A stretch of 35,225 nt of DNA from a virus. Below are positions 6,648 to 12,605 of this stretch, piece after piece. The stretch covers positions 1 to 35,225 of the IMG/VR virus record IMGVR_UViG_3300020430_000046, one strand, 5' to 3'. Within the stretch, counting starts at the first letter, position 1, and each line of letters opens with the position of its first letter. The position numbers were made by a program, and so were the translations under genes. The notes beneath the pieces were generated by a model that worked only from the letters and a program-made list of their open reading frames with translations, was not told the origin of the DNA and ran no database searches.

Positions 6648-6813
6648 CACCAAACCTCCTGCTTTGATATACTAATTTTAATTGATGCTTCCGAAAAGAA
6701 TACTTATTGTCACCAATCAAAACCCAATAATCCGTGTTTGCTGGACTTGTCTTGACAATCAACCCTATGGCATTATTGGCAGCAACACACCGCACTAAGT
6801 CACCTACTTTCAC
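6634..6813 (-). CDS. Array gene 2: 'VGDLV' SH3-like protein, 59 aa
   Basis: The translation begins MKVGDLVRCVAANNAIGLIV and ends RRFGGESW. The family motif, an I-G-L-I-V strand and a W-V-L-I-G-D-N turn are present. The GTG start overlaps the upstream stop by 14 bases (6800-6813), and its own stop overlaps the next start by 14 bases. Here the C-terminus is G-E-S-W rather than S-E-S-R because one base of the junction differs (GTTGG in place of GTCGG). Confidence 0.7.
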   Translation of the reverse strand: MKVGDLVRCVAANNAIGLIVKTSPANTDYWVLIGDNKYSFRKHQLKLVYQSRRFGGESW

Positions 6814-6985
6814 TAACTACCTCGTATTCACTCATTTGATCCCAATAAATGTATCCGTCTTCAAGGATCTTAATTTGAGGGCGACGTGTCTTAATGTATC
6901 TAGTTTCAAGCAAAAGACCAATGCCCAGGCGAGGGGCGACCTCAAACTTACTCTTGCGATGTCTCACTAAATCACCGATCTTCAT
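6800..6985 (-). CDS. Array gene 3: 'IGDLV' SH3-like protein, 61 aa
   Basis: I start it at the ATG at 6983-6985 (MKIGDLVRHRKSKFEVAPRL), because this is the shared 14-base junction with the upstream gene; the frame stays open further upstream into that gene. Strands G-I-G-L-L-L-E and I-Y-W follow, and it ends Y-E-V-V-S-E-S-R. GAGGT in the E-V codons is the next gene's ribosome-binding site. Quite basic in the first half. Confidence 0.7.
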   Translation of the reverse strand: MKIGDLVRHRKSKFEVAPRLGIGLLLETRYIKTRRPQIKILEDGYIYWDQMSEYEVVSESR

Positions 6986-7211
6986 CTTCGACTCTCTTAA
7001 GGTCATAGTCCCACACATTTTCTCCGATGGTGCCATTCTGCCACAAAATCTTAAACATGCGATTCAACGCTCTGGATGTATGCTGCTCCTGAATAATGAC
7101 ACCATGCCTAAATCCACCTCCATAAACACCAGCGTTTGCCCATGCATGTGGACTGTTGTCCCTCACCATGTCACCCAACTTGAATCGGTTTATGCGTTCA
7201 TAATTATTCAT
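6972..7211 (-). CDS. Array gene 4: 'LGDMV' SH3-like protein, 79 aa
   Basis: This is one of the longest array members: MNNYERINRFKLGDMVRDNS gives nine residues before the motif, then G-V-I-I-Q-E, I-L-W-Q-N-G-T and an end in R-V-E-D-E-D-R. Its ATG shares one base with the upstream stop (TAATG) instead of the 14-base overlap, so the array changes phase here. Downstream the 14-base junction returns, but as ATGAAGATCGGTGA, which forces D-E-D-R. Confidence 0.75.
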   Translation of the reverse strand: MNNYERINRFKLGDMVRDNSPHAWANAGVYGGGFRHGVIIQEQHTSRALNRMFKILWQNGTIGENVWDYDLKRVEDEDR

Positions 7212-7357
7212 TAACTAATCACCTCAATCTGCTTATTATCTTGATGAACATCCTGCATCGTGCCACAACTCCATAGGATCGTGCGACGACCCAAAAGGTG
7301 AACCCTGACTACGACACCAACCCAATCAAATCGCCTTACTAAATCACCTACTTGCAT
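7211..7357 (-). CDS. Array gene 5: 'VGDLV' SH3-like protein, 48 aa
   Basis: The shortest array member, starting MQVGDLVRRFDWVGVVVRVH, with I-L-W-S-C-G-T and an end in I-E-V-I-S. I use the ATG at 7355-7357, because it forms the 14-base junction ATGCAAGTAGGTGA with the upstream gene; the frame is open further upstream but would overlap by nearly 60 bases. The stop is TAA directly after I-S, so this copy lacks the E-S-R tail and joins the next gene as TAATG. Confidence 0.7.
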   Translation of the reverse strand: MQVGDLVRRFDWVGVVVRVHLLGRRTILWSCGTMQDVHQDNKQIEVIS

Positions 7358-7541
7358 CAAGCAACTCCAAATGATAATCCCAAGTCTCGGTGGTGCTACC
7401 ACTTCGACACCAAAAAACTCTATATTGATTATTATCGTAGCGATTAATTAAAAAGTCAAGACTAAATCCAAGAATCATGCCAACGGGCGGGTTTTTTACG
7501 CCCTTTCTGCGAGTGCTTACGACCAAATCACCGGTTTTCAC
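7344..7541 (-). CDS. Array gene 6: 'TGDLV' SH3-like protein, 65 aa
   Basis: It starts with GTG as MKTGDLVVSTRRKGVKNPPV, then G-M-I-L-G and Y-R-V-F-W with a T-W-D-Y-H-L-E-L end and tail D-A-S-R. Both junctions are 14-base overlaps (7528-7541, 7344-7357). The L-E-L codons contain GGAG eight bases before the next ATG. The C-terminus W-D-Y-x-L-E resembles array gene 4 (W-D-Y-D-L-K), supporting common descent. Confidence 0.75.
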   Translation of the reverse strand: MKTGDLVVSTRRKGVKNPPVGMILGFSLDFLINRYDNNQYRVFWCRSGSTTETWDYHLELLDASR

Positions 7542-7704
7542 TGACTTTCTCCAGATCGCTTAATAGCATATTAAGTTTTCCACCGGGCCACAGAACAGTG
7601 GCAACTCCACCGCACCTAACTCCGGTGGTGGTGTGGGTGGCGACGACGAGACCAATCCCATCCGCTGCCCAACCTACCTGTACAACCAAATCACCGACTT
7701 TCAC
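7528..7704 (-). CDS. Array gene 7: 'VGDLV' SH3-like protein, 58 aa
   Basis: It begins MKVGDLVVQVGWAADGIGLV and continues with A-T-V-L-W-P-G-G-K and an end D-L-E-K-V-S-E-N-R. The GTG start shares 14 bases with the upstream S-E-S-R-stop, and its S-E-N-R-stop shares 14 with the next GTG (GTGAAAACCGGTGA). GGAG in the L-E codons precedes the next start. Unknown function. Confidence 0.75.
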   Translation of the reverse strand: MKVGDLVVQVGWAADGIGLVVATHTTTGVRCGGVATVLWPGGKLNMLLSDLEKVSENR

Positions 7705-7927
7705 TTATAACCTCCACTGTCATTTCACCTGGAGGGAAGGCATTGGGATCGAAAGAGTCCTTGTGATATGACTCCATTGAACCGTCGGTATATGATATTG
7801 TCCAGTGTCCGTAGCATAGTGGACCATATTCCGCACCGCCTGCCAGGGGATTAAAAGGTAGAAGGATTCCAAAAAAATCCTGGTCAAAACCATAGAAATT
7901 AACCTTTACCAAGTCACCAATTTTCAT
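7691..7927 (-). CDS. Array gene 8: 'IGDLV' SH3-like protein, 78 aa
   Basis: It begins MKIGDLVKVNFYGFDQDFFG, with G-I-L-L-P, W-T-I-S-Y-T-D-G-S (the family's W/Y-x-D-G turn) and an end T-V-E-V-I-S-E-S-R. Its ATG overlaps the stop of the 34-aa membrane protein as ATGA. GGAGGT in the V-E-V codons sits six bases before the next GTG. Confidence 0.75.
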   Translation of the reverse strand: MKIGDLVKVNFYGFDQDFFGILLPFNPLAGGAEYGPLCYGHWTISYTDGSMESYHKDSFDPNAFPPGEMTVEVISESR

Positions 7928-8028
7928 ACTATTGCCATTGACAGCATCACGGCGAATGCAATAACTATGATTGGAAACATTATGGCAATAATGATCTCCA
8001 TGATTGCAACTTTATCGTCATCTTTCAC
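7924..8028 (-). CDS. Small single-span membrane protein, 34 aa
   Basis: From GTG at 8028: four charged residues (MKDDDK) then about 25 hydrophobic residues including EIIIAIMFPIIVIAFAVMLS. It is inserted in the array: its start overlaps the upstream L-E-V-I-S-E-R-stop by 11 bases, with GGAGGT correctly placed, and its stop overlaps the next ATG as ATGA. A membrane mini-protein that has captured the array's ribosome-binding junction is the likeliest reading. Confidence 0.6.
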   Translation of the reverse strand: MKDDDKVAIMEIIIAIMFPIIVIAFAVMLSMAIV

Positions 8029-8218
8029 TGATAACCTCCAGTGTTTTATATGACCACAGTTTTTTTTGACCAACACCAGTGACAACGTGGATGTCTGGGT
8101 TCAAGAAGGGACTCCTATCATAACTCGGACAGTCACCCGCATAACCAATGCCAACCACAATGCCCACATGCCCTTGTCCATTCATCACTAAGTCACCGAT
8201 TTTCATATCTTGTTCCAA
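8018..8218 (-). CDS. Array gene 9: 'IGDLV' SH3-like protein, 66 aa
   Basis: It reads MEQDMKIGDLVMNGQGHVGI with G-I-V-V-G-I and ends Y-K-T-L-E-V-I-S-E-R. A start at codon 5 (MKIGDLV) is equally consistent with the family. It directly follows the near-consensus promoter at 8238-8265, so it is probably the first gene of the array transcript. The junction with the next gene is a degenerate 11-base form of the usual 14-base one. Confidence 0.75.
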   Translation of the reverse strand: MEQDMKIGDLVMNGQGHVGIVVGIGYAGDCPSYDRSPFLNPDIHVVTGVGQKKLWSYKTLEVISER

Positions 8219-8237
8219 AGTTTTTGATATGATTTAT

Positions 8238-8265
8238 ATTATATTGATTTTTTATTTGAAGTCAA
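8238..8265 (-). promoter_or_regulatory. Near-consensus sigma70 promoter of the array
   Basis: On the minus strand: -35 TTGACT (8260-8265), 16-base spacer, -10 TATAAT (8238-8243), about 20 bases before the start at 8218. It should drive the whole train of overlapping genes down to about 6117. Confidence 0.75.
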
Positions 8266-8275
8266 GAAATTTTAT

Positions 8276-8500
8276 TTATCGAACATATTTCAAATCCCGG
8301 CGGTCAAAATGCTTGTCGGCAGACCAATCAAACGGTGTGCCGTACGTGCTATTCATCCAGTGAATTTCGTAACTTTCCCAATGTGATACTCTTATAGACT
8401 TGATAACCCCAATGTCGCCGGGTTTAACCCACCTTGTTCTATGTAATTTTTTACCGGAAGAAGACAGTGTTACTAAATCACCAATTTTCATTTCTCGCAT
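8276..8500 (-). CDS. SH3-like 'IGDLV' family protein, 74 aa
   Basis: It begins MREMKIGDLVTLSSSGKKLH with G-D-I-G-V-I-K-S, Y-E-I-H-W-M-N-S and a basic end D-R-R-D-L-K-Y-V-R. It lies upstream of the array's promoter and so is probably transcribed separately, at the end of the preceding unit. ATG at 8500 has AAGGA before it; the ATG at 8491 would give the standard MKIGDLV start. Unknown function. Confidence 0.7.
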   Translation of the reverse strand: MREMKIGDLVTLSSSGKKLHRTRWVKPGDIGVIKSIRVSHWESYEIHWMNSTYGTPFDWSADKHFDRRDLKYVR

Positions 8501-8511
8501 ACGCTCTATCC

Positions 8512-8709
8512 TTACTGATCAGTGTCGCCCCACACAAGGGTTTGTACGGCATCGTCACACTGTCGCAACGCCACCTCCAACCGGGTTTGTTCCATATCAT
8601 CACAAAAAGCAGACGCCTTCGACGGTTTAAAATCTGGTGTGCACTTACATAACGCTGCACCGGTCAGTAGTCCTACCGCCGATGCAATTGCAATTTGCTT
8701 TTTAATCAT
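8512..8709 (-). CDS. Small exported protein, 65 aa
   Basis: The N-terminus MIKKQIAIASAVGLLTGAAL is a typical signal sequence, followed by C-K-C and an acidic mature part (FCDDMEQTRLEV) with two more Cys. No clean lipobox is present (L before Cys). AAAGGAGAAAAGTA precedes the ATG. It follows a 27-aa ORF with which it overlaps by 8 bases. Possibly a periplasmic partner in lysis or superinfection exclusion, but nothing specific shows this. Confidence 0.65.
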   Translation of the reverse strand: MIKKQIAIASAVGLLTGAALCKCTPDFKPSKASAFCDDMEQTRLEVALRQCDDAVQTLVWGDTDQ

Positions 8710-8785
8710 TACTTTTCTCCTTTTTCTTTTCGGAAAACTTCAATCCTCTTATTAGTGCTTCCCAAAAACCTACTCCAATTAGCAT
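8702..8785 (-). CDS. Very small amphipathic protein, 27 aa
   Basis: The peptide starts MLIGVGFWEALIRGLKFSEK and ends in a Lys-rich tail. GGAGG sits seven bases before the ATG and the stop overlaps the start of the exported 65-aa protein. The good ribosome-binding site and packing support translation. The hydrophobic first half with a basic tail suggests a membrane-surface peptide. Confidence 0.5.
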   Translation of the reverse strand: MLIGVGFWEALIRGLKFSEKKKEKSND

Positions 8786-8801
8786 AGTTAATCCTCCATT
8801 T

Positions 8802-9482
8802 TTATTTTCTACAATTCTTTATGTCTTTTTCGCATGCAAACACCGGTTCAACCTCCCCAAAGGGCAGAATCTTATAAACCTTTCCGCCCTTCACTGCACG
8901 GTATACTGGTGCAGCGTTGGATTCGATAACAACGGCAGTAACATCCTCTCCCTCCATTGCCCTCTTGTGTGTTTTGTATTGCTTTGAAATGCGGTTGCCC
9001 CACCTGTCTTTATACATATCTAGTCTGTTGCTTTTTCTAACCTGAATCAACTGTCCTGTGTGATACTTGGGTTTTGATGTCCAGGATTCAATAACAGAGT
9101 ATGCATACTTGTTAGCGCACATCTTGTTGAACTCCACTTTCGTCAACACGTGCCCCTCACGATCACTCAACACTTTCTGACTTATGTATTGGTAATAATC
9201 ACTATTGTGTGCATAATACTCAGCACAAATTATTGCCACCTCTCTTAATTTAGTGTCGTATTTATTTACCCACGAGGTGTGTTCGGCGAGCGTCTCTGGT
9301 TCGCACGACTTCTCTATTTTTTCAAAATATGCTACTTGCGCCGGGGTTAGATTCCGGAAGTCAATGTACGAAAGAATGCTTTTTAAAAATGAAGTATAAG
9401 TCGCAGAGCGAGATGAATTGAGAAGACCCACCTCTGTTGCTTTTAATACTTGTTGCATGCAATTTCTAATTCGTTTTTTCAT
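8802..9482 (-). CDS. Hypothetical basic protein with SH3-like segment, 226 aa
   Basis: I start it at the ATG at 9480-9482 (MKKRIRNCMQQVLKATEVGL) with GGGAG upstream; an earlier TTG would add ten residues. The first half is helical. The second half has G-Q-L-I-Q-V-R and V-Y-K-I-L-P-F-G-E-V-E-P strands resembling the SH3/KOW pattern of the small proteins around it, with basic linkers. Not otherwise recognised. It ends F-A-C-E-K-D-I-K-N-C-R-K. Confidence 0.65.
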   Translation of the reverse strand: MKKRIRNCMQQVLKATEVGLLNSSRSATYTSFLKSILSYIDFRNLTPAQVAYFEKIEKSCEPETLAEHTSWVNKYDTKLREVAIICAEYYAHNSDYYQYISQKVLSDREGHVLTKVEFNKMCANKYAYSVIESWTSKPKYHTGQLIQVRKSNRLDMYKDRWGNRISKQYKTHKRAMEGEDVTAVVIESNAAPVYRAVKGGKVYKILPFGEVEPVFACEKDIKNCRK

Positions 9483-9502
9483 ATCTTTTTTACTCCCAAA
9501 AC

Positions 9503-9658
9503 TTAATTGCAATCTACAATATAATAAATTTTTGAAACTTTCAACTTTTTTTTAATTAAAAATATTGCTTGTTTTTTTGTTATTGGACGACTTACATGCA
9601 AAATGCTGTACTGATTAGACTCAGGACTAGAATAGTAACACCACTTTTTAGACAGCAT
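9503..9658 (-). CDS. Hypothetical basic protein, 51 aa
   Basis: From the ATG at 9658 it reads MLSKKWCYYSSPESNQYSIL, then KKQAIFLIKKKLKVSKIYYI. I chose this start because it begins just after the stop of the upstream gene and has a G-rich stretch before it; the same frame opens further upstream at 9748 but would overlap that gene by 74 bases. Not recognised. Confidence 0.5.
   Translation of the reverse strand: MLSKKWCYYSSPESNQYSILHVSRPITKKQAIFLIKKKLKVSKIYYIVDCN
9516..9544 (-). promoter_or_regulatory. Possible sigma70 promoter
   Basis: On the minus strand: -35 TTGAAA (9539-9544), 17-base spacer, -10 TATTGT (9516-9521). It would serve the 226-aa gene starting at 9482. It overlaps the end of the 51-aa gene, and the -10 is imperfect. 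Confidence 0.35.
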
Positions 9659-9674
9659 CTTCCCACCCCTATTC

Positions 9675-9896
9675 TCAATTGTATTTGACGAGTCCCTTTC
9701 TAGTTCCTGATACTGTACCATTGCTGAAAATAAATAAATCTTGTTCATGGTGCAGTGACTTAATTGCAGAGTAAATATGTTTCAATTCTACATTAGTATC
9801 AAAATGTTTAATATCGTGAAAAACATTATTCACAAGCATATCTAAATCAATCCTATCTTGTGTGATAGAAAGATTTTGCATTATTAGTCTATTCAT
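9675..9896 (-). CDS. Hypothetical protein, 73 aa
   Basis: From the ATG at 9896: MNRLIMQNLSITQDRIDLDM, mostly helical, with 'V-F-H-D-I-K-H-F-D' and 'A-I-K-S-L-H-H'. Start choice is uncertain, since a TTG at 9902 is better spaced from GAGGAG. It begins just after tRNA-Ile(UAU) and may be read from the tRNA transcript. Not recognised. Confidence 0.5.
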   Translation of the reverse strand: MNRLIMQNLSITQDRIDLDMLVNNVFHDIKHFDTNVELKHIYSAIKSLHHEQDLFIFSNGTVSGTRKGLVKYN

Positions 9897-9924
9897 CCTC
9901 AATGATTTACTCCTCAAAACTTAG

Positions 9925-9998
9925 TCCTCCCCCAAGGAATTGAACCTTGCTCAAAGACGCTTATAAGACGCCTCCTGACTACCAGCCAGCCGAGGAGG
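9925..9998 (-). tRNA. tRNA-Ile(UAU), atypical
   Basis: I can fold a 74-base cloverleaf: acceptor CCTCCTC/GGGGAGG with one G-U pair and discriminator A, anticodon arm GGCGT-CTTATAA-GCGTC giving UAU at 9963-9965, and T arm CAAGG-TTCAATT-CCTTG. UAU reads AUA codons. Positions 8-9 are GG rather than the near-universal U-A/G and the D arm fits poorly, so this may be a divergent or decaying tRNA. CCA is not encoded. First-to-third tRNAs here are 9-11 bases apart and should be processed from one transcript. Confidence 0.6.
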
Positions 9999-10007
9999 GG
10001 GCAAATA

Positions 10008-10081
<74 letters not shown>

Positions 10082-10092
10082 ATATTTAATAG

Positions 10093-10165
10093 TGGACCCG
10101 CACGGATTTGAACCGTGGACCGATCGGTTATGAGCCGACTGCTCTAACCCCTGAGCTACAGGTCC
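10093..10165 (-). tRNA. tRNA-Met(CAU)
   Basis: A canonical 73-base cloverleaf: acceptor GGACCTG/CGGGTCC, TA at 8-9, D arm GCTC/GAGC, anticodon loop CTCATAA (CAU), T arm CACGG-TTCAAAT-CCGTG, discriminator A. It does not have the C1-A72 mismatch of initiators, so it is elongator Met. A lysidine-modified Ile2 identity cannot be excluded by eye. Its 5' ten bases overlap the end of the neighbouring coding sequence. Confidence 0.93.
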
Positions 10166-10668
10166 ATTTTTAAAAATTCTCTATATTTTTGAGACAAGTT
10201 ATCATAGTATTTTGTTTTTATCAAGGAGTTTCTCGCTGATTGTAAAACTTCTCTCTTTGCTACATTCACTAAAAAATGCGGCGAAAGGGAACGAGGGTTA
10301 AAACCACCAACAGAAGCGTCATCATTTGGGTTAAAGCATATAGTTTTATATCTTTTCATTCCTGCAATTCTAAGTGTTTTGTTCAAAAATGTTTGCATTT
10401 TTTTCGTATCTGCTGCTGAGATTTCTACCGGTATGTCTCCCTGATAAACTGCAAAAAGTCCCGAATCATAACCCCGCCTTTCCATATCTAAAACCAAATC
10501 TTCAAAGTCAACAGCGCCGGGGTCAAAAACCCCAATCAGCAGACGACCTGACAACCTTTCACTTTTAGCAAAGGGGCAGACCGGCATATTACTAAATTCC
10601 GGTCTTCGTGCCTCGATAACATCAGTTAGATAATTTTCGATTCTATTTTTTATCCGCTGATCTGCCAT
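10156..10668 (-). CDS. Hypothetical protein with 'VCPFAK' motif, 170 aa
   Basis: From ATG at 10668: MADQRIKNRIENYLTDVIEA, then P-V-C-P-F-A-K-S, then an alternating alpha/beta region (LLIGVFDPGAVDFEDLVLDM) and a basic C-terminus. A TTG 12 bases upstream is an alternative start. I do not recognise it. Its stop codon lies inside tRNA-Met: the last codons G-A-C, C-T-G, T-A-G are bases 2-10 of the tRNA, so processing the tRNA would remove the 3' end of this reading frame. Confidence 0.65.
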   Translation of the reverse strand: MADQRIKNRIENYLTDVIEARRPEFSNMPVCPFAKSERLSGRLLIGVFDPGAVDFEDLVLDMERRGYDSGLFAVYQGDIPVEISAADTKKMQTFLNKTLRIAGMKRYKTICFNPNDDASVGGFNPRSLSPHFLVNVAKREVLQSARNSLIKTKYYDNLSQKYREFLKMDL

Positions 10669-10819
10669 ACAAAGCGTCAACCCTTCTTTGCCTTTCTTTG
10701 TGTTCTTTTTCTAACCTCTCTCTTTCGAGAGAGATCTCATTTGCTTTAGTAAGAAACTTAACTATCCTAGATATTGAATAGGTAAAGCAAACTAATAACA
10801 ATAAGTGTTCCCAATTCAT
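10643..10819 (-). CDS. Membrane-anchored coiled-coil protein, 58 aa
   Basis: The N-terminus MNWEHLLLLVCFTYSISRIV looks like a single membrane anchor. The rest is a charged heptad-like helix (LERERLEKEHKERQRRVD). This N-anchor plus coiled-coil layout is that of inner-membrane spanins, but it lacks a partner gene nearby, so that is only a suggestion. It overlaps the start of the next gene by 26 bases in another frame. Confidence 0.55.
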   Translation of the reverse strand: MNWEHLLLLVCFTYSISRIVKFLTKANEISLERERLEKEHKERQRRVDALYGRSADKK

Positions 10820-10833
10820 TGAAGCACCACCAA

Positions 10834-11994
10834 TCAGGCGACAGCACTAATTGTTGTATTTTGTTGTTTTTGCTGAACATTTCTCCAGTAATTCCTGCAA
10901 ACCGTCCTGTAATAATTTTGTCCACCCTCGTTGTCATTGTACAACTGGTAGAGACTCTTGTAATCCGAATTGGTTGCTGACTTTACCTGTTCGACCATGC
11001 CATATGCGTGATCTCTCACTTCTTCCGGTAACATCATCATCATTTTGTCAAGTCTTCCCTTGATCATGCAATTCATTATATACTTATAACTAAGTTTACT
11101 TTTCACCATTTCACCGATGTAGTTTATGTATTTAAACTTAATTTGCTCGCCGTTAAAGTTAGCCACCCAACCCTCGTGATTTGACACCGATCGACTTGAC
11201 ACTTCCTCAATCATCTCATTCAATGTCATCTCACGATTCTCGGGCGAAATAAAAAGATGCGGCATAGCACTACAAATATGTTCCAACTCTGAGAGATTGA
11301 GGTTCTCTCCATCGGAGTCATACGCATTCAACAGATAGAGCGCTTCGGCATTGTCATAATCAACAAAGACTTTCGTGTAGGGGTGGACCAATTCCACTAC
11401 AATCGTCATTAAACTTTTTCCTACTGTCTTTTCTACCTGCTGAAAGTCCGAAAGAGTCAACATATCGCTGGCGATTTCCGCACTTACCGTTCCAAATTTG
11501 CCTCGTGTGGAGGAACACAGTTCACCGTTATGGACAAAATACTCAATCATATGCCCATCTGCCTTTTCTCTGACAGTATATTTGTTGTCGCCATATTTCC
11601 TGGTCAATTCTGCATAAGAGTTTTCTGGTAACTCGTTATAATTAAAGAATTTTTCAAAACCACGACTAACGAGAACCGGTTCCTCCACACCAAAGTCATA
11701 GATCATACCTCGCATATCACGAAGTGGTTGTGACCAACCACGATCTACTTCATGCAGCACATTGTGTGCTTGTCCTGTATAATTAATAAGGATTAATTGC
11801 CTATCTTCATCAATATCAAATCCAAACAATTCACCTGGATTTTCAAAGTCTGTATGTTCAAGCAATAGCAGTTTCTTAATTTTTTCTGCGTTTTTTCTCT
11901 TAAACGATGCCCACTTCTCTTTTTTATCCTCCAGTGTTCTAATTTCTGAAGTAATGAGTTTGACAATCTTCTGCACATTAGAATGTACTGACAT
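10834..11994 (-). CDS. rnlA: T4 Rnl1-type RNA ligase, 386 aa
   Basis: ATP-dependent RNA ligase that joins 5'-phosphate and 3'-OH RNA ends. Motif I is R-E-K-A-D-G-H, with the adenylated Lys at 144. Upstream is the Rnl1-type R-G-F-E-K-F-F-N-Y-N-E segment (111-121). Motif III is in V-V-E-L-V-H-P-Y-T, motif IV is E-G-W-V, and motif V is I-K-F-K-Y-I-N-Y. Length is close to T4 Rnl1 (374 aa). In T4 this enzyme repairs tRNA cut by host anticodon nucleases together with polynucleotide kinase; no kinase is seen in the window, though five tRNA genes are. A TTGACA-17-TACAAT promoter lies directly upstream. Confidence 0.9.
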   Translation of the reverse strand: MSVHSNVQKIVKLITSEIRTLEDKKEKWASFKRKNAEKIKKLLLLEHTDFENPGELFGFDIDEDRQLILINYTGQAHNVLHEVDRGWSQPLRDMRGMIYDFGVEEPVLVSRGFEKFFNYNELPENSYAELTRKYGDNKYTVREKADGHMIEYFVHNGELCSSTRGKFGTVSAEIASDMLTLSDFQQVEKTVGKSLMTIVVELVHPYTKVFVDYDNAEALYLLNAYDSDGENLNLSELEHICSAMPHLFISPENREMTLNEMIEEVSSRSVSNHEGWVANFNGEQIKFKYINYIGEMVKSKLSYKYIMNCMIKGRLDKMMMMLPEEVRDHAYGMVEQVKSATNSDYKSLYQLYNDNEGGQNYYRTVCRNYWRNVQQKQQNTTISAVA

Positions 11995-12027
11995 ATTCTA
12001 TGTCCTTTTCTAGTTTGTTGTATTAAT

Positions 12028-12056
12028 ATTGTATGTTTTTTTAAATCTATTGTCAA
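12028..12056 (-). promoter_or_regulatory. Near-consensus sigma70 promoter of the RNA ligase
   Basis: On the minus strand: -35 TTGACA (12051-12056), 17-base spacer, -10 TACAAT (12028-12033), about 34 bases before the ATG at 11994. It probably also drives the following coiled-coil and VCPFAK genes and the Met-Pro-Ile tRNA group. Confidence 0.7.
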
Positions 12057-12059
12057 GAA

Positions 12060-12605
12060 TTATTTTAGATTTTTTTGAATTGCTTCAAAAATAACTTTTT
12101 CCATGTTTACATTATCATAAACCTTATCTGGTTTCACGTTGTCTGCAACCACGTTTATGTTTTCCTGATTTTCCACCCTGCATGTTACGTTGGCATCGTT
12201 TTTGAACATGGTTAAATCCTCGAAGTCAACGACGCCGACTTTTCTTTTACCGGTATCAATGAAGATCATTTTATCAAAAGTCTTCGGAGGGTGACCAAGG
12301 TCGCGACCTCTGTGGTTTTTCAGTATAACCTTAGCAGTGTGCGGTGTCCTGGGTTGGAAGATACTATTTTGCATCTTGCACTCATATCGAAGACCGTCTG
12401 TACCTTCAAAATCCATACCATCTGCTGTGTCGCCAACATACTTTAGTTTGCCGCCACTATACCTGTCAATTGCCATTTCAACAATCTCTGTACGCAGTGG
12501 TAATGTCTGATTTCTTTTCATGGTATTGACCGAATTAATAACACCAAAAACTTTTGACCAATTTACCTCTCTCTTAAGATCAATCATCCCTATTAATCCT
12601 CTCAT
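12060..12605 (-). CDS. PD-(D/E)XK nuclease next to methylase, 181 aa
   Basis: The core E43 (R-T-E-I-V-E-M-A-I), D65 (G-M-D-F-E-G) and E75-C-K77 (R-Y-E-C-K-M-Q-N) fits the E...D...ExK active site of PD-(D/E)XK endonucleases. The order and spacing are typical of small type II restriction enzymes. The gene overlaps the end of the adenine methylase by 26 bases (8 bases if the ATG at 12587 is used), so the two are co-translated. I infer a restriction-like nuclease whose site is protected by the methylase, or a nuclease attacking unmethylated host DNA. The remaining sequence is not one I recognise. Confidence 0.6.
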   Translation of the reverse strand: MRGLIGMIDLKREVNWSKVFGVINSVNTMKRNQTLPLRTEIVEMAIDRYSGGKLKYVGDTADGMDFEGTDGLRYECKMQNSIFQPRTPHTAKVILKNHRGRDLGHPPKTFDKMIFIDTGKRKVGVVDFEDLTMFKNDANVTCRVENQENINVVADNVKPDKVYDNVNMEKVIFEAIQKNLK

